Source of the DNA: Cladobotryum mycophilum
Lineage: Eukaryota; Ascomycota; Sordariomycetes; Hypocreales; Hypocreaceae
Length of the DNA stretch: 64,000 nucleotides
Assembly: GCA_036429605.1 (NCBI GenBank)
Contig: JAVFKD010000016.1
Span: forward strand, 434,001-498,000
Reading direction: 5' to 3'
In this document: in pieces, positions 43,119 through 55,064 of the stretch
How positions within the stretch are numbered: position 1 is the first letter of the stretch
How the letters are laid out: every line of letters starts with the position of its first letter
The notes under the pieces: generated by a model
What the model was told of the DNA's origin: nothing
The model's database searches: none
Seen by the model: the letters and a program-made list of their open reading frames with translations, nothing else
Translations under genes and position numbers: made by a program

Positions 43119-44777
43119 ACAGATTGGTTTGGCTTGGGTTGTTGGTCGTGGTCGAACAGTACCGAGAGTCGATCTCTTCTCGCTCAGCCCGGAAGCGGTT
43201 CCAGGGACACACGCACTCACTCGCTCACACCCCCTCAAGAAAAAGAAGAGCCTTAGCGGACCCCCCCCTCCCTTCACGCTCCACCAACTAATCCACCCAT
43301 TATTGAGGCCGCATGGCGCTTCTTCTCACTGGTACGTACTGGTGGTGACCACTGACGCACAACTTGGATTACAAGTACAGAACCTGGTAAATGTACAAGT
43401 ACGTCAACACCTCGCACACTGCCCTTAACAGAGCCAAATACCTGGGACAGATACTCCATAATACATCAGCTCTACTTGCGGCAGTCCCCGAAATTTCCCA
43501 TGAATGATTACCTGGGGATTCATCAGAGCGTGGCCTGCCGCTGCGGGCTTACGACAAGAGCGTGCTACCACTCGCTACAGTTACAAGCACGTACGAGAGA
43601 CTAAAACTATTGCGTAGGTAGGTATGGAGCAGTAGTATCAGGGAGTGTGTTAATGTGTGTGAATGCGGGCATGCGGGTGGGAGCCAAAGTGTGTGGTGGA
43701 TGCATCGAGTCCCCGAAAACCCGACTCCAAATGCAATGCAGAGAGAGAGCTCTCCATCAACGGGAGGGTGGTATGGCCTCCCTCCTGGTAAGGCTTTCTT
43801 CTTTCTGAGCTACCAGGTACCCTGTCTGTACGGCGTACTATGGTGTGCGGGTGCATGTATGCAGAACAGCTGCGTTGACGTAGCAGCAGACGACGACGAC
43901 AACAGACAGACGCGGGTGGTGCGCGCAAGACGCAAACGCAGCAACAAGGCAAAAATTGAAAAGCATGCCTCCTAATCGTAGCGTAGCAGTCAGTAACCGT
44001 AACATGAGGCCAAGAAGAAGGGCGTACCGTAGCAGTCGTAGCAGCAATAAAGTAGGGGAGGGGAGTGTTGGGTAGGCTGGAGGAGTTCTGGGTCGGTCCC
44101 TGACCTGGTATGGACCCCCGGCTCTCTCAATTTGGTTCCATCCACGGCGTCATCCGAGCCCTGCAACAACAGCCTGCGTCAATCTTTTTCAAGAGCCGCA
44201 GAGGGCCCAGTCATGTGCAGGTGCAGGACAGGACTCAACATCAAGTCTGGAAATCTTAGATGGAAGAGCAGCAGAGTAAGTCCAAGCAAGGGGGATGATG
44301 TTGGGCGGGGTCTTGGTAAGACATGGGCTGCATCTCGTCTCTTTCTTAGCTCTTAGTTTTTTAGTTCTTAGTTCTTAGCTTAGCAAGCTCAAGTAACCAG
44401 CCAACACGATTGTGGGTGAGATGACACATGAAGGGGAAGGGAGAGAGGGAGAAGGGGGATGGAGGCCGAACGGGAGAGAAAACTACCTCAGTTTGGAGGA
44501 GGCCAGACGAAGAGAGAGACCCATAGCCACCCAAGATAAAGAGTACTACTTTCATACCTAGCAGTATGGTGCACTACCTCTACCTGTATGTACCTAATGT
44601 AGACCCCATGAGAAAAAGAGGGGGGCGTAATTGCAGTAACTTTTCCTTTACATTCAACGTGTAAGCGGTGCTGCCGCGGCTCCGCCATTTTGGTTTTTCC
44701 CAAAGGGTGGAGTGGAGCAATGATACGAGTACGTGTGTGTATGTGCTACGGTCTACCAAAGACAGGACACGACTGGA

Positions 44778-44801
44778 CTTGCCTTGCCTTGCCTTGCCTT
44801 G
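44778..44801. repeat. CTTGC pentanucleotide repeat
   Basis: About 4.5 perfect copies. Confidence 0.9.
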
Positions 44802-45365
44802 AGGTTCCAATACCCTCTCAACTTCCTTCCTCCCCTGTCAATTCTAGTGCCATTTGGAAACTTTGGGCAAGTGTCTAGCACGTACGAAGTAGATACATAC
44901 ATACACAAGGTAGGTACTCCGTACTCTTTGATGCATCTTCTTGCCTTCTCTGCACTGCACTGTCAGATACTGCAAGTAACCACAGCAGGCAAGAGATACG
45001 TATTTGGACTGCGTTGCATCTACAGGCAGGTGCAGTGAGCAACAGAAAACATCCATCTGTTCTGATTCATCAATTTCGGAATGTGGTTGGAATTTTCGAG
45101 CTTAGCATGTGCATCCTAAATATCTCGACTCAAGAGTTGTAATCCTTGTCATTGCAAATTCCTAACAAAGCCTAAAGGACAACAGTCAGTCAGTCAGTCC
45201 AACATGCCCAACAAGCGAGAAGGAGTAAAGGGAAAAAAAAAGACACCTCACTCTCTCTTCCATCTTATTCTTGCCTCATTTCACCGACGATAGCTCATAA
45301 TCTTCTAGTCTCCACTCCGACTACATCTCACGAGTTCTTTCTTGATGCCGTTGCCTTCCGCGTGT

Positions 45366-45391
45366 CTGCTTTGCTTTGCTTTGCTTTGCTT
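45366..45391. repeat. GCTTT pentanucleotide repeat
   Basis: About five perfect copies. Confidence 0.9.
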
Positions 45392-47000
45392 CGGTCACTA
45401 CCTACATACGCATACCTACGTGCCATCACCATGCAGAAAAGTCCTGGACCTGACCAGGGGACCAAGTCAAACCTGCTCGCACATCCGCTGTGCATGCCAC
45501 TAGGTCACTTGCTGGGGGAAAAAACCACCCCTGTTCACATCTTTCTCGATGGGTCTTCTAGGGTTACCTGGCTGTCCCACCCCGGCTTGAGGGACCACAC
45601 ATGGCGCGCCCCTTTTCAGGCGAGCTGCCGCTGCCGCCGCCGCCGCCGAGGCAGGTCTCTCATTTCATCAGAAAAAAAAAGGAAGAAAAAAAACGAGGCC
45701 TACTACATGACCCGTGCGGTTGAGCGCGGCGGCGGCGTAAATCAGGGCGAGTCGTTTAGTGATCTGGCGCCAGCAATCTTCATGATTTCGCAACCGGACG
45801 GATGGCCACCACCCACAATGCAGGCAACCTTCCGCGTATTGGCGTCTGTTTGACCTTTGTCTGGCAGCGCAACAATGATGAACTGTAGCCTCCCGAGGGC
45901 CTTGGGCACCATCGACGAGAAATATCATACCTGGCAATGACTACAATCCGAGTAAATCGCGGAGGTCTTGCCTCACACAATGTAACACTAGCTCGTCTGT
46001 CAACGCCGGTCCTCGGCATCATTCATGTAACCGCCATTGCGAGTGTTGCCGCCCGTATACACACATAGCACAACACATCTATCTCATCTCCCTTGACGAA
46101 GGAAGAAAACAAAACTTAATGACCATCGCTTCTGGGTTCCATTACGGATAGCTACATACTTGTAGCCGGACAATCTGGACAAAAAGCCAAAGAGGGTCGT
46201 CGATGGAAATCATTGCATAAGCTCATATACTCAGCATCGAGTCCCATGCCTACCTGATGGCCTGCTTACTGGGCTTCCCTGTCAGTCAGTCAGTCATGCC
46301 TCAGACAATGGTTCAGATGTATAGGTTGCAGCTTTTGCCATACCCGACACCAGAAAACATTCTGAAGGCGAAATGAAATTGCGGCACACCTTGTCACAAT
46401 CCGCTCAGCTAAACAGAACTGTTGTGTTGGCAAAAACATTTCATTTAGTAGCCACCAAAACTTAGGTCCACCTCAAAGTCACGGCAAGCCACATTCTCTT
46501 CTCTTGAGACCAAGTTCAAAAAGCTCTTTCGGGTGCCGTCCGACCATGCGGGCCAATGAAAACACGGAAACCGGGGGCGAAATCTCGAGAAGCCCTACTT
46601 ATTGTATTGACGCCGCGTTTAGTGCGGACCTCTCTGGTTGTTCTGGTATCGCCGCCATCCGCGGCTGTGTCCAAGGCCACGTACGCCCGACCACGCCATT
46701 CACCCGCGCCGCTGTCCCGCTAATCCACACTAGAAAGAGTTGCAAGGCTCGCCTCTTCTTGGCACACCATGGAATGGTTGTCGCGCGGGAAGCAAGGCCT
46801 GTGCCAGTCATGGTCCCACGTAGGTCAATTCTACAACAATACGCATAGACATTCGCTGCTTCATTCCAGTCATAATGAAGATGGAACAAACCTCGTGAAG
46901 TTTCTGCCTGTTGGCAACTTAATTGGAGTCTTTGCAGCGCTGGGAACACATTGAACACTTGAGGGCTATTAAGACTGCAGTCGAGCTGAGATGGCAACGC

Positions 47001-47078
47001 GGTGCCAGAAAACACAAGACAGAAAACGCCAAACTACCACACAATATCGACGTTTTCTGTCCCATGTTTTCTCGCACC
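47001..47078. repeat. Imperfect inverted repeat (hairpin)
   Basis: Arms 47001-47030 and 47049-47078 are complementary with a few mismatches (shared words ggtgc, agaaaaca, gacagaaaacg) around an 18-nt loop. Pairing extends a few bases outward to about 46995/47084. Confidence 0.7.
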
Positions 47079-48913
47079 GGGTTGGATGGATCGCACAATG
47101 TACGAGTCAGGTTGAAGTCTGACTTCCCTTACACCTACAAGTACGAATAGGACGTTCTGGATTCTGGTTGGGCAAGGCAAATATGTGTTCAACCAACAAA
47201 TCGGTCTACATGTCGTGATGGGCGTGGCGCAAATTACACCAAACCATGAAAGTTGGAGACAATTCCATACCATTACATACCAACCCATGCACAACATGCT
47301 GAAAGCGATGGCTTTTTAGCGTGGGTGTCGTATCCATTCGGCGTGAAGCGAGTTTTCTTGGAGCAGTAGTAACACCGCCCACATGGTTCAATGACGGGGA
47401 AGAGGCCCAGGTCGAGCTGAAGGCGCGCGACGGCTGCTCAGTCCATTATCTTTATTGAATATTGTTGACGAAATAGCCGCTGGGACTCAAGGAAGGCGCC
47501 TAGTTTCAATCAATCTCGCCCTATCACTTCCTTACCAAACGCAAAGCATATTCCCCCCCTCTCCTCCCAGGCCTCTAAGAGTATTGACTTGGGAATTCCT
47601 GGATAGAGAAGACAGTGCATCATCCACTGGTCGAACAGTCATGAGCAGTGGCCAGCCTAGAAACTCTTGGGGGACAAGAACCAGGCCAGTGCTAACCCGG
47701 TGCTGCCGTATGGATTTTACATGTCGCCGGGAACAGTAAATTATCACCGGTCTTTCTTGGAACAAGGGTTATTTATTTTCTTGGAACATTGGCCCACAGG
47801 CTGAGTGCTGTAAACACTTGTAATATCAGCAATGAAAGACCGAAACATGTGCTGCTTTCTGTCTCAGTATGAGGGCAGATCGATTCCATGATCGCTCATC
47901 ATTGAGATCCGCATGCAACATAGCAACACGGCACAATCTGACGGTGCTGTGTGAGACGAATCTCCGCCACGAGCAGCATGACTGCGTGAGCGTTTTTGTG
48001 CGCTCTGTACGCAGTCCACATTTGCACCTCTTTTTCGTGGTGAACCAAGGTGGCGGTGGGCTGCCGGGTTACTCACTCTGGGGCTGAGATCTCGTCTCGC
48101 GAGGTCCAATGGCTTCAAGAAGCTGCGGCAAAGCGCGAGATGGGATTCTTTCCACAAGTATGGAAAGCCTAGAGAAACAATGATCTGAGAAATGGGATCG
48201 ATAGCAGACAGTGTCCTTGATGCTTTCAAGCAGCCGATGAAGGGACCATAAATCCTAGCTTGTGTGATCCACGCTGCGGCAAAATACCTATGAAATGTCC
48301 AGAGCAAAGACAAAATTGGGCCATCCGTTGGCTGCAGCCACCATCGCTCGGCTAGCGAGGTCACACTGGTGGCCGCCCTTTGATGAGCAGTGCGAACCAA
48401 CTGGCAGTGTTGCGTTGTGGCTACTATTCTTGGCCAGCGCCTGGGCCCTCCCGACACTTTGGGAGGAAACAGCCTCGATTCGTCCGCACTGGCGGCGCCA
48501 TAACGCGCCTGGGCGGGCGCAAATGCTCATTGTCTCTCTACTTGGATGGAGTCGGTAGCAGCGCCAGAAACATTCAAAGGCCAGCCCTAGGCCCTACAGT
48601 GCCTACATCGGCCTACATGGCACCCACGCAGGCAACACGTGCGCTGACAGAAGTCTTGATTACCCGAAATAGTAATCGTGTGTACATGGTATCTCCGGAT
48701 CCTCCAAAGACGATGGGTGTGACACCTACTACTACTACAAACCGAGTACCAGAAAAAGATTTTGTCTCTCAGTCTTCTCATGCAGGTTAGCAGGGGCACC
48801 TCCGCAGGTGCAGCTAGAGAAGTGGAGAAGGAAAGACCAATGTGAAGGATTTGAACTAAAAACGGCTTGTCAAAAGAGGGTGCGGGGAGGGGAGGATGCG
48901 GTTGGGCGGTGGT

Positions 48914-48939
48914 CGTTGCGTTGCGTTGCGTTGTGTTGC
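48914..48939. repeat. GTTGC pentanucleotide repeat
   Basis: Four near-perfect copies. Confidence 0.85.
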
Positions 48940-49079
48940 AAAGGGGAGGGGGGACTTGGCTGTTGGTGATAAAGGTGCAGCGGAGAAGGGGATCCGTGTG
49001 TGGGAAAGAGGCTGGCTGTGGTATCTTCCGGAGCGATATCCCGTGCTTTTAGTTCCGGTCCAGGTGGGTGGTTGACTTC

Positions 49080-49117
49080 TTGGTTGGCTGGTTGGCTGGC
49101 TGGTTGGCTGGCTGGTT
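49080..49117. repeat. TGGT/TGGC tetranucleotide repeat
   Basis: Alternating ggtt and ggct units in about nine copies. Confidence 0.85.
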
Positions 49118-51653
49118 AATTGCTCCCTCAGTTCACAGTCAGATTGCGATACCTTCTCTTGCCAGTCTGGGTGTTAGTACGGAGGTATGTGTCGGAAAGT
49201 GGATTGAGAAGTATGTTAGTTGATGGGAATTCTGCTTCCAACGGCCACAACCTTTCCCGGGAAGAGGGAGATATTCTTGCTAACCAGGAGCAGGAGCAGA
49301 AGGGAGGCTTGAAAAAGGAAAAAAATGGTTGAAGGAAAAGGAATGAATGCTGGTGGGTAAAGACAAGGGGGGTATGCTGTTGGTTGAGCTCTCTGCTCAA
49401 GTGTGCCTTAGCGTGAGTGCGGTGTGAGGGACAAGATATGCAACAAGACATGGATGGGATGGGTGCGTCACTCGGCGCAGGCTAAGATTAAGTTAGCGAT
49501 TCGCAACCGACTCTCAAGCGCGAGAGCGAACAAGGAGATGGCGCCAGGATTCGGAAAATCTCTTTGCGACAGGACCAAAGTTGCGGGAGGGAGGCAGGGA
49601 GGGGAAAGGAAGGGGGAAGAGGGGAAGAGGGGAGACGAGGTGCCAAGCTTTCACCGATTTTGGAATAGCAATGGGCAGAGAGAAAATGAACGTGGGCAAA
49701 GAGAACAACATCTATTACACACTGAGGATGTGTTACGGCATCGGCAACGCAGCGAGGGATTGACGAATGCGGAACGACATCATCATATGGGAGACAACGG
49801 ATATTACTTATCATGGTCTCCAAACGACAACTCGATTTTTGCCTTGTTTTCATCTGGAGACGCTCGCGAGATGACTCCATCCATCTTCAATACGGCTATT
49901 CAAGAGAAGAGCATCTCGATGTCTCAGCCAATCACAGCACACCATCCTTCCATTGTCGTCCTTTCTCCCTCGGAGCCTCAACATCATGGTCGCCCAAGGT
50001 GGATGTGCATTCAAACGACATGCAGATGGTGGTCGACTCCCTCTCCAATGAAACAATATTTGCATCCAAAAATAAACATTCAATGTTGCATTTATCGTCA
50101 CCTTCTCTCCCACGCCTTGAAACATGATCCCTCTTTGATTTCTATTTTTTTCCCACCTCCTCTTCTCCACCCCCGCGTCCTCGGCCCAATCGCCCGTCCC
50201 TATAGCCGCCCGCTAAGCGCTCGCAACTCCCGATGCATTTCTAGAACGTTTCAACCCCATCCAATCTGAGCTCCGAGATGGTGACGACGACGATGGTGAT
50301 GCTCCATTCATGGCGGTTCATCTATTTTTATCTTCCTGCAAGAGATTTCTCTGAACTGAACCATGCATTCCGGCAGCGGCTCTCTCTCAAATGATCTGCT
50401 CCATCACTTATCCAGGGGTCCAACATCTCAACACCATCTTCCCGGTTGACGCCCTGTTTCGGGAACATGTTTGTGCTCTCCTCCAATGACACCCTGCATC
50501 TCATCACTCCATAGCATCGCAATGGAGCCTCCAGGTCATTCCCGGCGTCAACTGCAAACCCTCCATGGCGAGCAGGGCGCCTGGTGATGCTATTCTTGGC
50601 CCTTCACACACCCCTCGTCTTCCACCTCCCGTGCTACGTCCATGGTTTCCACATGCTCAGATCGAAAATCCTTGATAGAGTCATGCCCGTCCATCGACAT
50701 CACGCCCATTGGTGTTCCTGGATCTTATCCCGCCATCAACGGTTACCGCCGTGGCTATCACACACGTCGTTATATTTATTACACCCCCTCCCCCTGACGA
50801 AGGGATATGTTCGAGACATGGGCGTCTATATGCCGACAACAGCACGTTGGTTCAGGAAGAACTTCAGATCCAGTTCGTATCAGATCTCTCCAACCCACAC
50901 GGCAACGGGGGAGGGGGAGGGGGACGGGTATTATTTTTAGAGATGTTGCTATATTAAGACGTTGCCTTGGATGCAACTGTCTGAGAGGTGCATATTTCTT
51001 ATTGGGACGTCGACTCATCATCTCTATCAATACATCTTTCCCCCTCCTCCTCTCCCCAATTCTATCATTTTGCCCTAATATACTCCCCTTTATAATCATG
51101 TAATATCTTGAACCCCCTCTTTGCCCCAAAACGCCGGGAACACACGCCCCCCTCCTCCTCCTCCTCTATGCGCCTTCGTCTATCAAGGATCGGCCATGAT
51201 GTGGTGCTTGCATGAGGCCATCATCACTTGAGGCCCGTTTTGCCAACCACATGGCGCTTCCTGAAACACAGGTGGGGGGATTCGTGAACTATTGGGTAAA
51301 GAATGCCTACATATGCATATGATATGCGCTCGCCTTTGGTCCCTGGCATGACGCTTGCGTTCTACCTCATCGAATAACATTCAACACAACCCATGCGGAT
51401 CATCAATCGTTCGTTGGGCCTAGGTGTTCGGAGATCTTTTTCTTTTTTGTTCATCGTGGCACATGCATAGCACTGCCCCATTGGATGCTTGGTATCTAGA
51501 TTATCTTGCATTTATCTTTTTGGCGCCAAGGATTTCTCGAGGACATGAACCCCCCTCATCCTCATCCACTGGCTTGGATCTTGGAGGATCTCGATGAACA
51601 TGGGGCCCGGCGCGTAGGAACAGGTAAGTAGAGGTACTTCCAAGGTACTTGCA

Positions 51654-53552
51654 TTATTTCTTTTGCCTCTTGGTGCTCTTGTCACTGGCGTCGCTCAAGA
51701 CGCTTGCACTGCGCTTGTGAGAGTTGCCACTGGTTTCTGGTCGACCAGTCCTTTCTTTATCTGCAGCATCGTCATCTTGTTCCACCGAGGGCTGGGCCGT
51801 TTGGCTAGCATCTGGTCCTTGACTTGCATCATCATCGGCTGTTTCGCCCTCGGCTGGTTGTGTCTCCTTGTCCTCCTTATCCTCTGCCTTTGCCACAGAT
51901 TCCTCGTCTGGCTCAGGGGCAGCCTCGGCATTTTCATCCTCCTCTTCTTCTTCAGCAGCCTCTTCTGTCTTGTCTTGTTCAGACTCAGCAGGAGCATTTG
52001 CCCTTTCCCTTTCGGCCTTCTTGGCTAGTTCGAGTTTGATCTCTGCGTCTATCTTGTCAGACACCTTTCGCGCGTCGAGGAGGCTGTTGACGGATGCGAG
52101 GAGCAGCTCGAATGCCTGAGTTGTGGCTGCCGTAGGCATTGCCAACTTGCTGGGGACGTCTAGTTCGTTGAGGGTATTGGTGATGCGCAACTGTTGCTGA
52201 TTTGACTTGTGAGAGAAGAGCTTATTGATCTTCTCGGTCCGGAAGGTTGGACCAGAGCCCAGTCTGTCGTGATGTGTGACACCATAGATAATTTCCTCGT
52301 GTTCGGTGAGTTTTCTGCGCTCTTGTGGCTGCTGCTGCTGCTGAGCCTGTGCTTGTTGCTGCTGTTGAGCCTTCTTGGTGCTTGGCACAGGTGCTGCCGC
52401 CGTTCCAGCATTAGAGTCGCGGTGACCTGTTGATGTCGCGGTGCTGTCTCGTCTTCCGGGTTCAGGGGCGGCGGCCTGTGGAGCTGGTGCCTGACTTGGA
52501 GTGTTTGCGCCCTCGGTGCCTCCCATGATAGACTTTCGCTTCTTGGACTTGTCTGCGCTCATCAAATTCTGGAGCAGTGTCTGAAGACCAGCAGATGACT
52601 TGAAGGTATTAATGTCCTGTTCCGCATGAGGGTAGTCCAGGCGGTTGTACAGTTCCCTGCGCTCCTCGTTGAAGCGCTCACTCCGTGCCAGAATGCGTTT
52701 AATCTCCAATAGCAAGGATTCTTCCTCACGGGCCTCCTCTCTAGAGCGGCCAAATGCGTTGAGAGCAAACTCCTTGCGTAGCTTCTCCTGCTGAGGGTTG
52801 AAGTGCACCATCAACTCGTGCAGCGCAAATTCGGGCTGCGTCATATATTGAACCGGCTTTTGTACGGCCATCATCCTGGATGCTACGTCGTAGTATCTTG
52901 CCTTGAGCTCCTCCATTGATCGGTTTCGCCGAGCCGGGACGATGGCCTTACCCTCGTCACCGTCTGCGTCGGCCTCGCCATTCGTAGCGGGTGGACTCCA
53001 TTCGTAGCGATCCCATATCAGGGGCCATCGGATATCAAAGTCCCGGACCAGTTCCATCAAATAGTCTGTCTCTTCCTTGGACCAATCGTCATTATCCAGC
53101 ACTTGGTGGTATTGATCATCGCTGTATTGCGGCACGGCTACCTGGACGTTGTACTTGGCGAAGAGTGAATCCTCCATCGCTTCTGGTTTCTTGTCCACAT
53201 TTTCCCGGCTTTGCTCTTCCTCCTCCTCCGCCGCCACAGCTGCTGCGGCAGCCCGCTCTTCTTCTATCCGTCTCCAATGCCTGAGAATCAAACTCGAGTC
53301 CTCGCGGCCCGAATTCCGAAAGGGCCTCAGCTCCCACCTCGCAGCCGGTTTTCTGCTCGTCAAGCGACGCTTCTTGAACTGGGTGACCTCGGGGACGATG
53401 GCGATGGGGTTATCGCCGCCCAGGTTGTGCACCTCGCGCGCCAGACCTTTGAGGTTGGGACGAGGGGCGGCGAGCTTTTGTTTTTTGGAGGGGCGGGGGC
53501 CGGAGAGGCCGTCGGGGAGGTTGAGAACATCGCGAATGTCGGAGGAAGTCAT
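51654..53552 (-). CDS. swc4: SWR1-complex / NuA4 subunit SWC4 (DMAP1 family)
   Basis: Single exon, 632 aa, ATG at 53552 (MTSSDIRDVLNLPDG). The protein is a shared subunit of the SWR1 H2A.Z-exchange and NuA4 histone acetyltransferase complexes, in the nucleus. The N-terminal DIRDVLNLP and KKQKLAAPRPNLKGLAREV match the family. A basic helix with RHWRRIEEER and an SANT-like domain follow (DWSKEETDYLMELVRDFDIRW, WPLIWDRYEW, MEELKARYYDV), then the DMAP1 region (EQDINTF and LEIKRILARSERF). The C-terminal half is low complexity, with Gln runs (PSTKKAQQQQQAQ) and a Glu-rich stretch (TEEAAEEEEEDENAE). No breaks. It is divergent to the p24 gene. Confidence 0.95.
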   Translation of the reverse strand: MTSSDIRDVLNLPDGLSGPRPSKKQKLAAPRPNLKGLAREVHNLGGDNPIAIVPEVTQFKKRRLTSRKPAARWELRPFRNSGREDSSLILRHWRRIEEERAAAAAVAAEEEEEQSRENVDKKPEAMEDSLFAKYNVQVAVPQYSDDQYHQVLDNDDWSKEETDYLMELVRDFDIRWPLIWDRYEWSPPATNGEADADGDEGKAIVPARRNRSMEELKARYYDVASRMMAVQKPVQYMTQPEFALHELMVHFNPQQEKLRKEFALNAFGRSREEAREEESLLLEIKRILARSERFNEERRELYNRLDYPHAEQDINTFKSSAGLQTLLQNLMSADKSKKRKSIMGGTEGANTPSQAPAPQAAAPEPGRRDSTATSTGHRDSNAGTAAAPVPSTKKAQQQQQAQAQQQQQPQERRKLTEHEEIIYGVTHHDRLGSGPTFRTEKINKLFSHKSNQQQLRITNTLNELDVPSKLAMPTAATTQAFELLLASVNSLLDARKVSDKIDAEIKLELAKKAERERANAPAESEQDKTEEAAEEEEEDENAEAAPEPDEESVAKAEDKEDKETQPAEGETADDDASQGPDASQTAQPSVEQDDDAADKERTGRPETSGNSHKRSASVLSDASDKSTKRQKK

Positions 53553-54192
53553 TGTGAAGATTTTGAGAGGTGTGTGTGTTTTATATATTCGTTTTCGCGT
53601 GGTGGGGAGATGGACGATGAGCGATGAGCGGTGGTGGAGGTTTAGGTGGTCATCGCATGCATCGTCTACAGATGCGCATCCATCAAGAAATTCGGCCTAC
53701 GTATCGATGCAACCCTAGAAAAAAATCGTATAATTTTTGTTGGTCAATTTCCCCCTCCAAGATTAGTATTGAACTGAATGACGTTTTTTTCCCTTCAAAT
53801 ATTTGGAGACGGATTAGTGAGCGAGTGGGTGATTTGACATGGTTCAGATTAAAAAAAATTAAAAAACGCGTAAATGGGCCCTGGCAGCTTCTCCAGAGGA
53901 AAGAAAGATAGTTTGTCACTCCGCAAGCTTTAAAGACACGTGACTGCTGCCAAAAAAATACACTACCCCCTGATTTTTGGGTGACAGTTTTCAATGAACG
54001 TGGCAGCTTTCGCCCGCCCGCCAGGAAGTGAGCCCCCCATAATATCACCCAGCTGGAACAACGAATCAAGGCTTCAATTATCGCATTGTTCTTTGACAAA
54101 ATTCGAATAATTGGATTTAAACCCAATTATATATAACGAAAGGAAGGAAGAAAGAAAAAGAAGAAAAAAAGGGAATAACACCAAAAAACAAA
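53553..54192. promoter_or_regulatory. Divergent intergenic promoter region, SWC4 / p24
   Basis: 640 bp between divergent starts. Purine-rich and A-rich sequence lies directly before the p24 ATG. No motif assigned. Confidence 0.5.
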
Positions 54193-55064
54193 ATGAGGAC
54201 CTTCTTACCCCTTCTATCGCTCGCCTCGGCGGCGCAAGCGCTCTACTTCTTCATGGACGCATCCACGCCCAAGTGCTTCTACGAGGAATTGCCAAAGGAC
54301 ACGCTCGTCGTGGGACACTACGCCGCAGAGGAATGGGACGACAGGGCCGGTGCGTGGCAGCAGCACAATGGCATTAGCATCTACATTTCCGTCGATGTAA
54401 GGGAACCCCTCCATCCCACCACCTCATCCCAGAACCTTCATCTTCTTTGAATAGGGTGCTAATAGCAGGATCGAATAAAAACAGGAAGTCTTCGACAACG
54501 ACCACCGCGTAGTCTCCCAGCGAGGCTCCTCCTCCGGCCGCTTCACCTTCTCCGCCGCCGAGGCGGGCGACCACAAGATCTGCTTCGTCCCCTCCTCGAG
54601 CTCCGGCCGCGCGGGCTGGCTCTCCACGGGGAGCCCCAACGGCGGCATCAAGCTGCGTCTCGACTTGGCCATTGGCGAGACGAGCCAGATTGAGAGCGAC
54701 GACAAGGACAAAATCCAGGACATTACCGGCAGGATCAAGGACCTGAGCGCGAGGCTCAACGACATCCGCAGGGAGCAGGTTTTCCAGCGAGTAAGTCCCC
54801 CCGGTCACTATCAATTCCTCAAAGGACAACAAAGCCTAGGACCATGTTTCTCTCGCTTGTCATTCGATTGATGCATAAATATAAAACATGCATTTACTAA
54901 CAAATGCAAATCAGGAGCGAGAGGCCGAATTCAGAGACCAATCCGAAGCCACCAACGGTCGTGTCATCCGCTGGATCCTCATCCAACTCGTCGTCCTGGG
55001 CGTCACCTGCGCATGGCAACTCTCACATCTGCGATCCTTCTTCATCAAGCAGAAGCTCACTTAA
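54193..55064 (+). CDS. p24 family ER-to-Golgi cargo receptor (ERP1/5/6-like)
   Basis: Exons 54193-54396, 54485-54790 and 54915-55064 (660 nt, 219 aa, same length class as yeast Erp1). It is a type I membrane protein of COPII/COPI vesicles. The signal peptide is at 1-16 (MRTFLPLLSLASAAQA), followed directly by the GOLD domain (LYFFMDASTPKCFYEELP, GRFTFSAAEAGDHKICF; the two cysteines form the family disulfide). A coiled coil follows (IQDITGRIKDLSARLNDI), then a transmembrane segment near 185-205 (WILIQLVVLGVTCAWQL) and a short tail ending FFIKQKLT. The FF motif fits COPII export; a KKXX retrieval signal is not obvious. The exact paralogue is not determined. Confidence 0.93.

Larger units (their letters stand above)
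41533..51653. other. 10-kb gene-poor region rich in simple repeats
   Basis: No convincing coding gene on either strand across 10.1 kb, in sharp contrast to the dense neighbours. It holds many short tandem repeats of 4-6 nt units (listed separately), GTAC-rich patches (42910-42940 and 43320-43410) and an imperfect hairpin at 47001-47078. Open frames such as 49424-50269 and 47864-48457 lack protein-like character. It could be the regulatory region or a long leader for the divergent acetyltransferase-type regulator, or host non-coding RNA. Confidence 0.6.

Noticed and set aside
47864..48457. 197-codon minus-strand open frame in the desert
   Set aside because: Composition unlike neighbouring genes, no motif, no clear ATG context; likely chance.
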